A stretch of DNA of 64,000 nt from Jacaranda mimosifolia (taxonomy: Eukaryota; Streptophyta; Magnoliopsida; Lamiales; Bignoniaceae): contig CM032121.1 of assembly GCA_018894105.1 (NCBI GenBank), positions 39,340,230-39,404,229 on the forward strand, read 5' to 3'. Under the pieces are notes generated by a model, which worked only from the letters and a program-made list of their open reading frames with translations, was not told the DNA's origin and did not search any database. This document shows positions 25,501 to 38,408 of this stretch, one piece after another; position 1 is the first letter of the stretch; each line of letters opens with the position of its first letter. The translations under genes were made by a program, and so were the position numbers.

Positions 25501-28500
25501 TATGTTAAAGGGAGAAAATTTGTCAAGATATGACACCCATGCATAAAATCACAACTTTTCTTCCAAAAATTATTATGCACGTTTTTTGAAAATATCACCC
25601 TAATCATGAAATGTTGCTAATTGCAGCAAGAGTACATTCGAGGAATTAGTGCCTGGAATTTCAATCTGGAGGATCTCAAGAATCAAGCTGCTCTTGTATG
25701 CATTCCGCTGATCAGTTGGTGAATGGTTCAACTTTATAATGCCAGCTTAACTAAGGTCTTTCCGTTGTTTACAGATTCAAGATGATCCTATTTCAAACTC
25801 GGAAGATTTAAGTATGACTGGGAAGCACATGGATGGACAATATGATGTTGGTTCCCCTGTGAATAGGCTTTATTCTGAGCAGGCTAATCATCCTAATGCT
25901 GCATCTCAATTGGAAGTATGAGTTATAACATGAAATATTGCATGGTTATCCATCTTTTATTGATTCTTATATTTATATATTAGATCATATCCATTGAATA
26001 CTTTATAGCTTCTTTAACTTGCCTTATTCTCCCTTTGGCTCTCTTTTGCTGATGTGTATAGTTTGTTTCTTATTTTCTTAGGATGAACTCAATGATATTG
26101 ATGATTTGGAGAATTCCCTTGCTGCATTTCCTATAAAGCCTCTTCAGGCTCTCAAGTATGCCATCATAATCTATTTGATCTGTTAGCTTCTGCTCTGGTT
26201 TCCCAGTTACAATGATGCTTTGTCTCTATTTTTTGTGTCAATTTGCCTGCTAGCTGCTAGTATGTCAAGTTTGGAACTCTGGATAGATCAATAATTGGAT
26301 TTATCTGATACATATTTTCTAATTAGAGAATAGTTCTATCAAAATGATGTCAAAAGGGGGGAAATGAAGTGATATTAATGAGCTCTTAATATCTTGGATT
26401 AAATATTATTCTCTTCTGAAAAACTTAATAATATGCATAATACATTTAATATATAGGTTTTTCCTGTGGACTTGCAACCCTTGCACTGTTTTGATGAGTC
26501 ATTTTCTATGGGAACTTATGCAGGCTCTAGCGTGTGAGTTTATGAATTTGCAAATTTACCATTGAGGGGTAAACTTATCGTAGATTTTATTGAACACAGA
26601 GGTTGTTTTGATGTATGTGAGGATGACACTGGTAGTCCAAGCTCCAGTGATTCTGCCCCTTCAGATCCTGAACAGCAAAGTCAACAGCAGCCATTGACAA
26701 GTGCTGTTGATCGAGATTCAGGAAGAGATGATGCTGGAGTTTCTAGTCAAAGTGTCTCACACTCTGTCACTGCAGGGAATAAAAAAAATTTCAGTGGCTC
26801 GCTGCTGCTGGATAATGGTCTCTCTGCTAAAAAGTTTATTGGGGATGGAGACAGGTATATTCCTCTCTGAGGTCTATAGTACGTCATTCTATTTTGAGAA
26901 GTTTAAGGACCTATTCATGTAGATGGTGAAAAGGCTGAGATGGAAAAAATTTTCTTTTGCGGATGTTGTAATTTATGTTCAGTTCTTTCACTTAATTTAT
27001 GGGTGTATGCTCTTATTTACATGTTATCTAACTTGAATATACAGAATTTTTCTCTTGCCCTTCTTTCTCTTTTGTATTCCTTTATCCTTTTTTATTTTTT
27101 TGGTGGGGTTACAGGCAGAGTTCTTTTTCCAGGGGGTGGGTGTTTTTGAGAGTGAAAATGTGTTGGATTTTCTTTTCGTCTTCTCCACTGTTTAGATAAA
27201 AAATAGGTTTACTGGTGATGAAAGGGAATATCTGCAATGCTAAGAGGTTTTGTAGAGGATTTGTATCCATGACTTATTTTTACATATAGTTACGCAGAGA
27301 AAACTGCTGAAAATTTGCTAATTAAATTTGCAAATTCCAAGTATCAAGGCCTATTCAAGTCACTTTATTCATCCCTTAAGGTGATAGATGATTATGCATG
27401 TACAGTACATGCTGAGGTTTTAAGGCTGCTTGTCTTAGAATAGAGGAATCAATCCAAAAGAGATTAGATATCTGGCATTCACAACATGTTTATTTGACAC
27501 TTTCTGTATTAGTACGCAGTGATGCTTGAAATAGCATGCCATTCTGCACTATAAATGTGATAATATAACTAACATTTGCAACATCGTTATTGGACTTTAT
27601 TTTGTAGTAGTATTTTTACCGAACTTGTTCGCAATATTGTAATCTGGTTTTAATTTATATGAAGGGAATATGTGCAGCAGAGGTACCTGGCTGAGCGAAA
27701 TTATAGTGGTCCACTGCAGTATCGTCAAAAGAAAGATTTTAGTAATTCTACCACTGGTAATGCATTTAGAAATGCTACATATCTTTTCATATAAATCAGC
27801 CTGAGCTTTTCTGTTAGTTTTTTTACATTATAGGTTTATGCTCCAAATAAATTGAACTGTGCATTTTAGGGGAGGATGCATCGGAAGGTGCTGTTGTTGA
27901 ATGCAGAGGACGTTTTAAAGTCACCTCAGGAGATATGAGTCCCAAGGTATCAGATTGAGTCATATCTTACATGTTAGTTGTCACCAGCACCTTGAGTTTT
28001 AATTTATTTTATTTTTTATGAAATTTAAATTAGCTGTAACAAATATAAAATGTAGTGTGAATGTTGTACCTAGCAAGCAAAATATACCTAGCAAACTTTG
28101 CTTGGATTGAGTTTTATAGCACTATGATAAGTTGGAGATTTATTCATTTCCTCCTCTGTTCAATTGAAAGTGTCATCAGTTAGTTGATTTAAAAATTCCA
28201 ATGGTCAAATGTTTTAACTTATTTTGCTTCTTATTCTTCAGAAGGTGCTTGATAACACTATCTTTTGCATATCATGTGTGTATTTTATTAATACAATGAT
28301 CTTTGAATATCATGGTGTATGCTTCTTGAAATTTCGTGTCTGGATGTAATTGGACTACATTGCTTGATAACATATTGCATTCAGATTGTTGAATAGCATA
28401 TATTACTAACCTTCGATATTATTTTTCATTGTATTTAGCATGCGATGGACCACACACCACTGTCTAGATTCACTGATATAGTAAATGGTTTAACTTGAGT

Positions 28501-30584
28501 AATGCACTTTTAGTTACACAAATCTCGATATCTCAATGCGTTTTGCAGTATTATTATTGAACTCCCAGATAATTTGTTTTTGATCTTGAAAAGTCTTCTT
28601 TTCTTCTGTGAGTACATGCTCTAAGTATGCTCTACGTAAAAGAATATTTTGTGTTAAATTTGGCTCTATTTTTCTAGGCAATAGCGTTGTAACCATCAGC
28701 TTCCTTTATCTTATTCAGGGTCCTGTAAGCTACTTTAACTCAATTTCTGGTGGCATCACATACCCAACTAGTCCAAGTCTTTCAGCTGCTTCAATTTTCC
28801 CGTCGTTGCAATTCATATTGCAGCAGAACACTATGCAAAGAGTAAGCTCTACTCAACTCATCAAATCGTCCAACTTATTCAATTATGTGTGGCTGATTTA
28901 TGTCTCATCTTATCAGGAAGAGACAGTTAAATTGATCAAGCTTGTCGAACTAAACTCAGGTAATGCTAATTTATACTCGATCTCTTGTACCCCAGCCACT
29001 TTTAGCCATTCATCTCAACTTAGTATGAAAGATGCTGGTCTTTCCCCTGTGCAGGCAATGCCAGCGAGTTAACAGAGGCAGGAATAAACGACCTTTCGCA
29101 GGTAGAGTTGCTTGTGTTAAAAATATTCTATTCAGAAATTAAGTTTGGAGGATCTTTATGATGCTTTGTCGTACAAATTTGCAACTGAATCAGAAGAAAC
29201 TGTAGTAATAACTAGGGGTGTAGCCGAGCCGAGCAGAGCCCGAATCTAGTAGGCTCAATTCGCGAGCTCGAGCTCGAGTTGAGCCTAAACAACCAAGCTC
29301 AAGCTCGGCTTGTTGGAATATACGAAGGCTTGGTGAGCCTTATCGAGCTTGATTTGTTAAGGCTCATCACAGAAAAGCAGAAAAACTCGATTCGTATAAA
29401 TTCGAATGTGTTCAAGCTCGTATAGATTTGGATTAACTCAAGCTCATTTAGACTCAAAATAAAAGTTTATAATGATAAATTTTTAAATAATTTTGTTATA
29501 TGTTTTCCTAAAAATAAAAAATCGAATTATTATTATTATAGATTTTATTATAAATGCCTAGATTATAATTATATATGTGTATATATATAAAATAAAAAAA
29601 CTCATTTAGGCTCGCAAGCTTTTCGAACCGAATATGAGCTTTCATCGAATTAAGCCCAAATTGTTCGCAAATCGTCTTATCTCATTTATAACCATAGTAA
29701 TAACATTCTACTTGTTACTTATTACAGATAAACCCTAGTTCAATAAAGGAGCTAGAGTTGCAAGCTCAGGCGATTCAGATGCAACAAAGGTATGAAGCAA
29801 AAACCTTGTATAGGCTGTGAGCTTGTTTTGAGTTTATGTCCTAATATTGCTGAACCGAGTTTCAAATGTCAGCATTGGAAGTCTGGTTGAAGAATTACAG
29901 AGACAGAAGGCTAAGAATGCTAAGGTTTGTCTTTCATTGTTGCCCTTAGTAAATAAGCTTAGTTCCAAAACTTTTTCTAAGCCTGTCAACCTTGTCTAAA
30001 ATTTATGTTTACGAAATTGTCTTCTAATCACAAAATCATGTATTACTTCCTAGTCGCTGTCTTCATGCATCTATATTATTATAAAAAGAAAGCTTATTTT
30101 GTCCTAAAATGAAAGCTATGATATCAAATTTTTAATATACCAAATATGCCCTATTGCTTATCTATACATTCAATAAAATTTATATGTTCATATAACTATC
30201 ATATACTCAAAAACTTTCCTTATCACAAATTGAACTCAATGGTTTAAAAACTTTCCGAATTTTTATTTCTTTAATCACTAGTCCAAAACTTTATTTTATG
30301 TGACTATTATCTTTATAGTTATACAAATCATATAATATATATATATTAGATGCATATCATTTTTTACTATAATAAATTGGATAATATGCACAACAATATG
30401 TATTACTGTAAAATATTTTGTGTCCAAAAACACATGCAAACGACTGTTAGTCTTATAAAAGTGAGCCAATCATCCCTCACACTTTGCAGTTAGTTCTGCA
30501 CATGAGACAATCTGCTCTTATTGTCTGCAGTTGGAAAGAAAATTAAATGCAATGCTCAAGAGAGAAGACATGATACGAGAATAA
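22593..30584 (+). CDS. STE20/germinal-centre-type Ser/Thr protein kinase (plant BLUS1/OSR1-like group)
   Basis: Twenty coding exons join in frame: 22593-22760, 23466-23720, 24049-24173, 24288-24332, 24422-24503, 24596-24664, 24734-24904, 25025-25090, 25627-25695, 25775-25915, 26082-26155, 26600-26854, 27665-27756, 27870-27946, 28719-28841, 28917-28959, 29055-29101, 29728-29789, 29873-29924, 30531-30584. The product is 689 aa. An N-terminal kinase domain (about residues 16-280) shows the glycine loop GEGVSATVY, the VAIK lysine (K45), HRDVKAGN (catalytic D139), DFG (D157) and the STE20 activation segment FVGTPCWMAPE. The middle is Ser/Asp-rich and probably disordered. The C-terminus (about 640-689) is Gln/Glu/Lys-rich and predicted to form a coiled coil. 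HRDVKAGN and the activation segment put it in the STE20/GCK group, and I recognise it as the Arabidopsis AT5G14720-like/BLUS1-related clade. Its substrate is not evident. Intron 17 carries a hAT-like insertion. Confidence 0.93.
29213..29696. mobile_element. Non-autonomous hAT-like element in an intron of the kinase gene
   Basis: The element starts TAGGGGTGTAGCCGAG and its other end, read in reverse complement, is TATGGTTATAAATGAG, giving imperfect terminal inverted repeats. It is flanked by the perfect 8-bp duplication GTAATAAC (29205-29212 and 29697-29704). The outer regions are rich in GAGC/GCTC repeats, as in other short hAT-like elements here. It lies between exons ending at 29101 and starting at 29728 and leaves the splice sites intact. 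There is no coding capacity. Confidence 0.85.
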
Positions 30585-32640
30585 CGGCTCCCTGGAAACA
30601 AGGAAACGAGGCTGATGCCCATGAATTATCGTATTTAATCTACCTCATCATATTTTTTTTTTCCCTTTCTTTTTTCCTCCTTGCCTTACCCATTTTTCTT
30701 TGTTCTTTTGGGTGCCAATTTTTGCTCCAGTCATGGGAATGTGCTTTTGCGTGGGTTAAATTTTTTGTGTAATATGTGTGAACGTAAGCGTGGGCCCAGT
30801 TGCAAGTCGCATTGCACATAACATTTTGTGTATTCTAATTCACGACTCATTTTTGTAATTAATGTATTTGACATATTTGTTCCGAGCCCTCTAGAAGCCA
30901 ATTGACTAAATGAACTAAGTTTGAAACATTTGACGTATTTTGAAGGGAATTAAAATATGCTTGCTTGTGCAATTTGTGTAAGATTCTTGTAATGGAACTA
31001 ATAACTTGTATGGTTATGTTTCTAAACTTATTTTTACTCATTTTTAATATTTAAAAATAAATTATCAATAACTTACTATTATTTTTAATCAAAATTCTAA
31101 CTTATTTTTCTTTCAAAACACTATTTCTCAATATTAGTATATTGAGAAATACGTCAAAAAGAAAGTATATTACTCTCTTTTTATTTCATTATTACAACCA
31201 TTACTTATCCAACAAATTATTTAAATATAAAGAGAGAAGATATTATACCTAGAAATTATTTCTCTGTGGTTAGAAATAAATAAAAAGAGAAGATATATTA
31301 TTCCCTCTGTCCACCTATATAACCTATTAAACCATATACAATCATTACTTATACAACAAATTATCTAAATATAAATTTATTTTCAACTCTTTTTTTGTTT
31401 AACTTTAAAATTTTAAAAAGATTAAAAATAAAAAATGAAAATGAAAACATAACAAAACAAGCTCTTACTTCTTCATATTGAAGAAAATCTATACCCTCTT
31501 GTCATTTGGATGTGATAGCATGCAATTCCCTCACATCGCCACCATTCAAACAACTAATCCTCTTTGTAGTACTATCGATACTCATGAAATGTGTGCAAAA
31601 CATTAGGAATGTGAATGGGTCAAATTTGAATCAAATTTGCCATATTCAAATTCAATAAACAAAATCCATATCCAAATCTGACCCGAAATCCTATAGAATC
31701 TTTATTAATCAGTCTCATATCCGAATCTGATGAATATCCGAAACCTAATTAAAAAAATCCAACCTGGTTTTTTTTTTTTTTTCCTTTTAAATTTTATAAA
31801 AATTTTGTATTTATAAAATAAATGCCATATTTGAATTTTTAACAACTTTTTATTATATATTAGTCCAAAAATTAAATATTTGAATACTAAACTCCTTTTT
31901 CACATTATATTAATGTATAGATAAATTATAATATATTATTATATTTGATATTTTATCAATATTCCTCTTATTTTTTAAGTTAAAAACTCAATATTAATAG
32001 TGTAATATAAACATGAATATAGATATTAGATCAATATAATACATAGGTTTTATTTTAAAACATTTATTAATATTATATATAAGAGTATTAATTTAATAAA
32101 AAATTTAAGGTTCGGATTCAAATCTTTAACGGATCGAATTGCTTAATTCCATATCCGATCCACTTATTTCGGATTTCGAATATTTATAATTGGATCTGAT
32201 CCATCGAATATTTTAATCGAATAAAAATTCTAAAATTTGGATCGGATTCAGATTAAAATCCGATCCATTGACAACCCTACAAAACATATATTGCCTCATT
32301 ATACAATTAATATTCACATCATCCTCAGAAATTTTTTTTATAGTTCTATCTAGCAATCATGGCCAGCAATAAAAAAATGTTCCATTGAATCAGGAAGGAT
32401 GCCTCGTTCTACTGCGATTAGAAGAAAATAAGGCAACACCTCAGGGTCAACTTAAATAGATGTTACTTACTTCAAAACAAATTATTCAGCATAAGATGAG
32501 AAAAAGATGTATCAAAATTCAAAGTTCAATCCTAATATCTGCTGCTTCATGCATAAATGCTTAACAGTTAGTGTATACAGTTCATGCCTACACGAAAACA
32601 ATCATGCAAGCAAAATTGTAGTTTTGGTTTTGCAATCATA
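30585..32640. other. Convergent interval between kinase and PAC3 3' ends
   Basis: The kinase 3' UTR probably runs to about 30850. A possible T-type MITE spans about 31008-31466 (ends TATGGTTATGTTTC and, in reverse complement, GAGCTTGTTTTGTTATG). The X1 hAT-like element fills 31604-32279. No further gene is seen. Confidence 0.55.
31604..32279. mobile_element. Non-autonomous hAT-like element, family X, copy 1 (676 bp)
   Basis: TIRs TAGGAATGTGAATGGGTC and (reverse complement) TAGGGTTGTCAATGGATC are flanked by the perfect 8-bp duplication CAAAACAT (31596-31603 and 32280-32287). Internal words such as TTTTTATTATATATTAG and AAATATTTGAATACTAAA recur in the copies at 35.3 and 44.5 kb. There is no coding capacity. 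Confidence 0.9.
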
Positions 32641-35118
32641 TTATGTTACCTCAGCAAGTTTCTCAATTACAGCAGAGACTATGCCCTTTATTGTACCCTG
32701 CACGGAAGAAGAAGGGGAATAAATAAACCAGAAAAAAGAAAGAATCATTAAACAGTTCCTAAGTTGCCTTAATTTTAAAGTTGAGATAAAAGATTATGTA
32801 ACAGTACCATTGCATGGTCTCTCAGACCAAGAGACAACACTAATGTTTTTGATGATCCAGAATTGCTGCAGACACAACAGGGAAATGTTTAAAAAACATT
32901 GACTGTTAAGCAGTTGATATAGCAAAACAAAAGAGGACCAGTGTTCTGAAAATGTACCTTATGTGTTCGATTAATTGCCGGGCACCAGCAACAAGCATGG
33001 GCTGCACATAGTCATCTGGTACATCAGCATCTTAATACAAAAGCATCAATTAGACTGATAGACACCTAATGTAAGAACCCAAATGTTACCTCATCTCTTT
33101 TACCGAATACTACATTAACACTGAAGGTTGGATCAACTGAAACCCCTTCCTCTTTCCTGGCAATTGACAAAATGATCGTTAAGGTTTCATCGGTCACATC
33201 TATGACCTAATGATTAACACCAGGAATTCAATTACGTTATCAACAACACTTTAAATATCTAAGTTACAGTTTAATCGCATTTTGCAAGATTATTCTTCTC
33301 AAGTCCATCATTAGATGGCAAACCACCATCCCATACTCATATTCATGCCACAGCGTCGGTTGACGTGGTTTTTTTATCAAGTAGAATTTACATGATAGAA
33401 AAACTCATATCGTGGAGTTACTGGAGTATAATCTAGTGGGGAAGAAAACTCATCAGGCTTAGCATATAAAGGCTCGGCATGCAACGGATATGAAGTCAAG
33501 AGAATAATAAATAGTACAGAAATAATGCATCTCTATTTAGCCAAAAACATCCAAAGGTCACACTAAACCTAACAACGTAATATAACATCAGAAAAATCTG
33601 ATTTGAGCACTAAATTTCCAGTATGGTCTACTCAAATCACACTAGGACAGAATATGATCTGCATTCTACTTAGTCTAGAATTCTTTTAAAAAAATAATAA
33701 TAATGGCCACAGGGCGGCGTAGGTAGGTTGTGTTACTGAAAAAACTAGTCGAGAATCAAATCATCACTAATTTAACAATTTAGCTTTGGTGATTGCCACA
33801 TGGTGATATATCATATATCTTAGGGATAATACAATCTCAGGATGCTCAGAAAGTACAATGCAAACTGTGCTACAAAATACTTGGTTTTTCTGAATTAGTA
33901 AAAGCTGAAGCCATTATGAGTTGCCCTTGCATCCTTGAGCCCAAACTTGACACCGATTCCCCCCAAACCCCAAACTATATTAGCAACCTCTCAGAACTTA
34001 AAGCCAGACAGTCCTAAATCCCAGAGGACGTGGAGAAGACCCTACTCAGGTCCCATTGTCAAGTCATGGTCTCACTTAACCCATAAAGAACTTAATGTGC
34101 ATCCAAAACATGGTTCTTTGGGTCACGCAGTCAACTATTCTGGTTCGGTCCCTAAATTCAAAGTAAGCACTACCCGTAGATTCTTTGGACATGCACATTA
34201 ACACTTTCCTAGAGTTCATAGAGGCCTCTATGAAATGATGACTTAAAAGCTGAAAACACGTAAAACAGATTGATCAAAGGCTCGCCCCTTGATGCAATCA
34301 AATTAGAAAATGACAAAATTCACCATGGTATCAAAACATTAGAGGCAGAGCAAATTTGCCGCCTCAGCCAAAAGAAACAAGTACTATGTTATCCGTTTTG
34401 TCCAAATTCACTGAAAAATCATAGTCCTTTAACATCAAATACATAATATAATCTAGAAAATCTAAAACATGCGCATACCTAGCGTGCAGTATTGTCCCCA
34501 TACTTCCAATCTGTGTTGCCATAACCTGAAATAATCCACAACATTGAGATGTCTCCCATATGAAATTGTAAATCAAAATAATTTAAAAAAAATAACAATA
34601 AGATCTCACAAGAAAATGATCTTCGTAACTGCTTATGATAATATCCGTCTTGTGACCCTGGCATAACAAGGTATAACGAGAAAAATTCCATAATGAAACA
34701 GCAAGACGAACAAATTAAAATCACCATAATAATAATAGGAAAAAAGGATTCCAATGCACAATTTAGATCTTCTATTACATTTCCTATTTCATCTGCTATT
34801 CCATGGATGGTATTCCATGGATCACATGTGTATTAAACATTTTTTATAAATATAACTAATTGAAAACAGATGATTCAAACGTCCAATGCAAGGATTATTT
34901 GTTTGAATTCAACTTTTGGCTAAAAATAAGCTCGAAAATTTCGTGAAAAGTAGCGGAAAATATTTCGATCGTTGAACATTAAAATTCACCAAAAATATTA
35001 GCAAATATTTCTCAGAAATTGCATTAATGAGTGAAAAAGCAGAAAAGGCGATACTCACCTTAATTTCTAAACAGAGCGTGGTGTGGCGTACGGGAAAAGC
35101 AAGATCCGATGTTTCCAT
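32641..35118 (-). CDS. PAC3: Proteasome assembly chaperone 3 (PAC3/PSMG3) homologue
   Basis: PAC3 helps assemble the alpha ring of the 20S proteasome, working with PAC4 (family knowledge). Seven small exons join in frame: 35118-35059, 34657-34610, 34525-34479, 33156-33090, 33001-32958, 32865-32808, 32697-32641. The product is 126 aa; human PSMG3 is about 122 aa. Conserved stretches are VMATQIGSMGTILHAR, FGKRDEPMLV and KTLVLSLGLRDH, the last two matching the DEPL and LAVAVKD positions of the animal protein. Exon 5 must start at the acceptor ending GTGCAG, because only that gives the conserved DEPML junction. Other AGs upstream break the frame. No single ORF exceeds about 25 codons of this gene, so it is easily missed by ORF scanning. 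Its 3' end converges on the kinase gene. Confidence 0.9.
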
Positions 35119-35292
35119 TTTCTTATAAGTTGGAGATTTTGAAGCTTTGTATTGGGATTTTCCTCCTTAAAACCCCAGGAATCAGTAAAATGCCCCAAAT
35201 CGAGCTTATGCGTTGGCTCCAAATATGAAAATTGAAAACATGAATTTTCTAAGTGGGACAATCTAAAAAATGCAAACCTTTCTTATAGCGGA

Positions 35293-35329
35293 AGCCCACC
35301 ATATGGTCTTCTTATGGCCTCAAGGCCCA
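35293..35329 (-). promoter_or_regulatory. Paired site-II (TGGGCY) motifs upstream of PAC3
   Basis: On the minus strand TGGGCT (35298-35293) and TGGGCC (35329-35324) lie about 175-210 bases upstream of the PAC3 ATG. Site-II motifs bound by TCP factors are common in promoters of plant housekeeping and protein-turnover genes. A hAT-like element begins just upstream of this pair. Confidence 0.45.
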
Positions 35330-35346
35330 TTTCTTTTTCATAGTGG

Positions 35347-35984
35347 TGCAAATGAGTTGAATATTAATCGAATCTATCATATCCGAATTTAAATTTGATT
35401 ATCAAAATTCATATTCGAATCTAACCCAAAATTCTATAGAATTTTTGTTAGTCAGTACTATATCCGGAATCCGATTAAAAAGTTCTATCCGATTTATTTT
35501 TCTCTTTTTCTTTTTTTCTTTTGAATTTTATAAAAATATTGTATTTATAAAGTAAATATATGTCATATTTGAAATTTTAACAACTTTTTATTATATATTA
35601 ATTCAAAATTTAAATATTTGAATACTAAATTCATATTTCACATTATATTAATGCATAAATAAACTATTATATATTATTATATTTGACATTTTATTAATAT
35701 CCCTCTTATTTTTTAGTTTAAAAATATTAATAATATAATATAGACGTTAATATAAATATTAGGTCAATATAATATAAATTTTATTTTAAAATTTTTATTA
35801 ATATTATATATAAGAGTATTAATTTAATAAAATTTGGATATTTAACAGATCAAATTACTTAATTTCATATTCGATCCACTTATTTCGCATTAAAATATTT
35901 ATTATTAAATTTAATTTATTGAATATTTTAATTGAATGAAAATTTTAAAATTCGGATCGAATTAAAATCTGATTTGTTGACAGT
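35347..35984. mobile_element. Non-autonomous hAT-like element, family X, copy 2, upstream of PAC3
   Basis: It is colinear with copy 1 over its interior. The 8-bp repeat CATAGTGG occurs immediately outside both ends (35339-35346 and 35985-35992). Alignment to copy 1 could shift the ends outward by a few bases. It lies about 230 bases upstream of the PAC3 start codon, next to the predicted site-II motifs. Confidence 0.75.
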
Positions 35985-37864
35985 CATAGTGGACCATATG
36001 AAACCCAACTTTTCTTTTACTGGGAAGACATAAGAAGTGGCTCTATGGGCTTCAAGCTCATATAGTATGGGTACCGAACGCCCAATCTAGCCCATCAAGT
36101 ATATGTGCCTCTTTTTTTCCCCCTTTTTTGAAGGACGGGGGGTTCCTTAAACTAAAATTCACCCCGCACTTAAGAGAACATCTTAAAATTCGCTTTTTGC
36201 AAGTTTTAGGTTTGAAAATTCTAACACGTCCTACATTAAAATTGTAAAACTCACACACACTTCTCCCCTCCTTGCACTGATCAATTTTTTAAAAAATTAT
36301 CTAATTAGTCATAATTTGATGATTGAACTATACAAAAAAGTTCAATAAACGTGATAATATTTAAACATATCAATTAAAAACTAAAATCTAAACATTAACA
36401 AAATAATATTAAATATGATGATATTAAAATATAACAATCAAAAACTAAAATATAAAAAATCAAACAAATATATAATAACTACATATTATAATTATATAAG
36501 TATTTGGAACTGGGCGTAAGGGAAAGGGGATTGGTCCTAAACCCAAACCCATCCCACCCTGCATGAAATTCGTAATGAAACTCACCTCGTGCCATGCAGA
36601 GCGAATTTTCAACCTGCCACGTGCAAAGCGGACAGAACGTTTACCCATGAGTTGGATTGAAATTGCCAATCCTATATGCATGCAATCATTTTATGGTAAA
36701 AGACTATAATCCAACTGTTTGATACAACAATCTATTAAATAATATGTTTAGACCTCATGATGCAATTATATCAACCTCCATCAGTATGAAAAAAAATCAA
36801 TTTTTTTATAAGCTTAAATTCTTTACAAATTACAAGTATTTCTACGATTTAAGTGAGTTGAGTGGTTCATAGGATCGAAATTTTAATGAACTTTAAGTGC
36901 ATGTGTATTAATATAAATAAAAATAAAATTTTTTGATAATTTCTTTGAAACTAGACAAACATTTTGTGCTGTTGGTTGTTTTATTTATCGATTATTTCAA
37001 AATATAAAAAAAATAGAAATTTTTGGTTGCTTAAATCGTGGGATTTATGAAACATTTTTTATAAAATCAATTTTGGGATTGATTTATAATGTTGCCTCAC
37101 GTGTGGTTCACGTTGTATAATAGCTGGCACATGCTAGGTTTTACCCAACAAATAAAAATTAAAAAGTCAAGCCAGCATTATTTTAAAAGAATGTTTGTTG
37201 GTGTGGGTCTGTGGGATGGGTTTATAAATGCAAATTGCTTCACTGTATACCGTTAGATTGAGGAAAAGTGTGTGGTTTTCACTATTTAATTTTTTTTTTT
37301 TAGTTAAATGATTTTGGTTGAATCAAATATATTTTATTTAATTTAATTAAAAATATCACATTAAATGTAAATATAATAAAATCAGATGTTTGAATTTTTT
37401 TTTGAAGAAATATGCATTATCTTAAGTAAAAATTTTATTTGATCAGTGATGATACATAAAACTTGTAATATTATCATATATTATTTTTAGAAATTATTGA
37501 AGAAACAAGAAAATATTTCTTTTGTTCCTTTTAAACCGTCGAAAAATAAACAACTAATTAATATATTTAATATAATTACACATTTACAAAATACTATCAT
37601 TCATAATATTTCACCAAATTGGGGGTATGATGGGATTTTGAATGATGAACCATGTATAAACAGTTTCAATAATATTTTATTATTGAGCAGAATTCTTTTT
37701 TCATTTATTTCATTCATTCCATAATTATAAAAATATATATATTTATAGTTAAAATAATTATAGAATAATTTAACTATATAATTTGTATCAATTTGAAAAT
37801 ATAAAATAGTTAGAAACTTTTTAATAATATTTTGAAAATAAGATATATTTTAGGCGAAACTTAA

Positions 37865-38302
37865 GGTAATGTTTGGATATGAATTATGTGTTTTGGGAGA
37901 ATAAGTTTTGGGAGTGGAATTGGAGACTGTGAAATTTATATTAGAGAATTGATGTATGTTTTGGGAATAGTAAGAAAATTATTTTGAAAAAATTTGATAT
38001 GTTTGTTTATGTTTTGGGAGGAAATAAATTCTACTATAATAGTCAAATCAATGCATTTTATTGAATTTTTGGGGTGAAAATGAAATTGAGTAATTTTTTT
38101 ATTGTTATAATAATAATAAAATATGTATGATGTATATATAATATATATGTATATATTAAAAAATGAGGAAGTTTTGGGAATAATGAAAGATATAAGATAA
38201 TATTTTGAAATTTTTAATTTGGCGTTTTGGAGGGAAAACTTTTGTATGTTTTACATTTTGGGAAAACAAGTTTTTTTCCCCAAAATGTCACCAAACATAG
38301 CC
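37865..38302. mobile_element. Tourist-like MITE, family T1, copy E
   Basis: Ends GGTAATGTTTGGATATG and (reverse complement) GGCTATGTTTGGTGAC have TAA/TTA-type flanks. The interior matches copies C, H and J (TTTGTTTATGTTTTGGGAGG, AGTCAAATCAATGCATTTT). It is in opposite orientation to the neighbouring copy F. Confidence 0.8.
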
Positions 38303-38408
38303 TTAGTATTTTATTTTTAAAAAAAAATAAAAATGAAACCATTCATTGGCCAAATATTCCTATCATCTTCTTAACCTGTCACATAGAATTTTATAAATAC
38401 GTCCGTAT

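Noticed and set aside
26562..26599. In-frame upstream extension of kinase exon 12
   Set aside because: The acceptor CACAG before AGGTTG gives the correct phase with the previous exon. The extension is intronic.
33001..33043. Longer PAC3 exon 5 including GATGCTGATGTACC
   Set aside because: It breaks the reading frame after GKRDE. The shorter exon restores the conserved DEPML junction.
33793..34201. Overlapping plus-strand ORFs of 74 and 88 codons
   Set aside because: They lie in the large PAC3 intron, opposite strand, with no homology or codon pattern of a gene.
36460..36681. Minus-strand ORF of 73 codons with basic composition
   Set aside because: No family recognised, no splice context, and it lies in a GC-richer repeat-like patch. 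It is likely a chance ORF.
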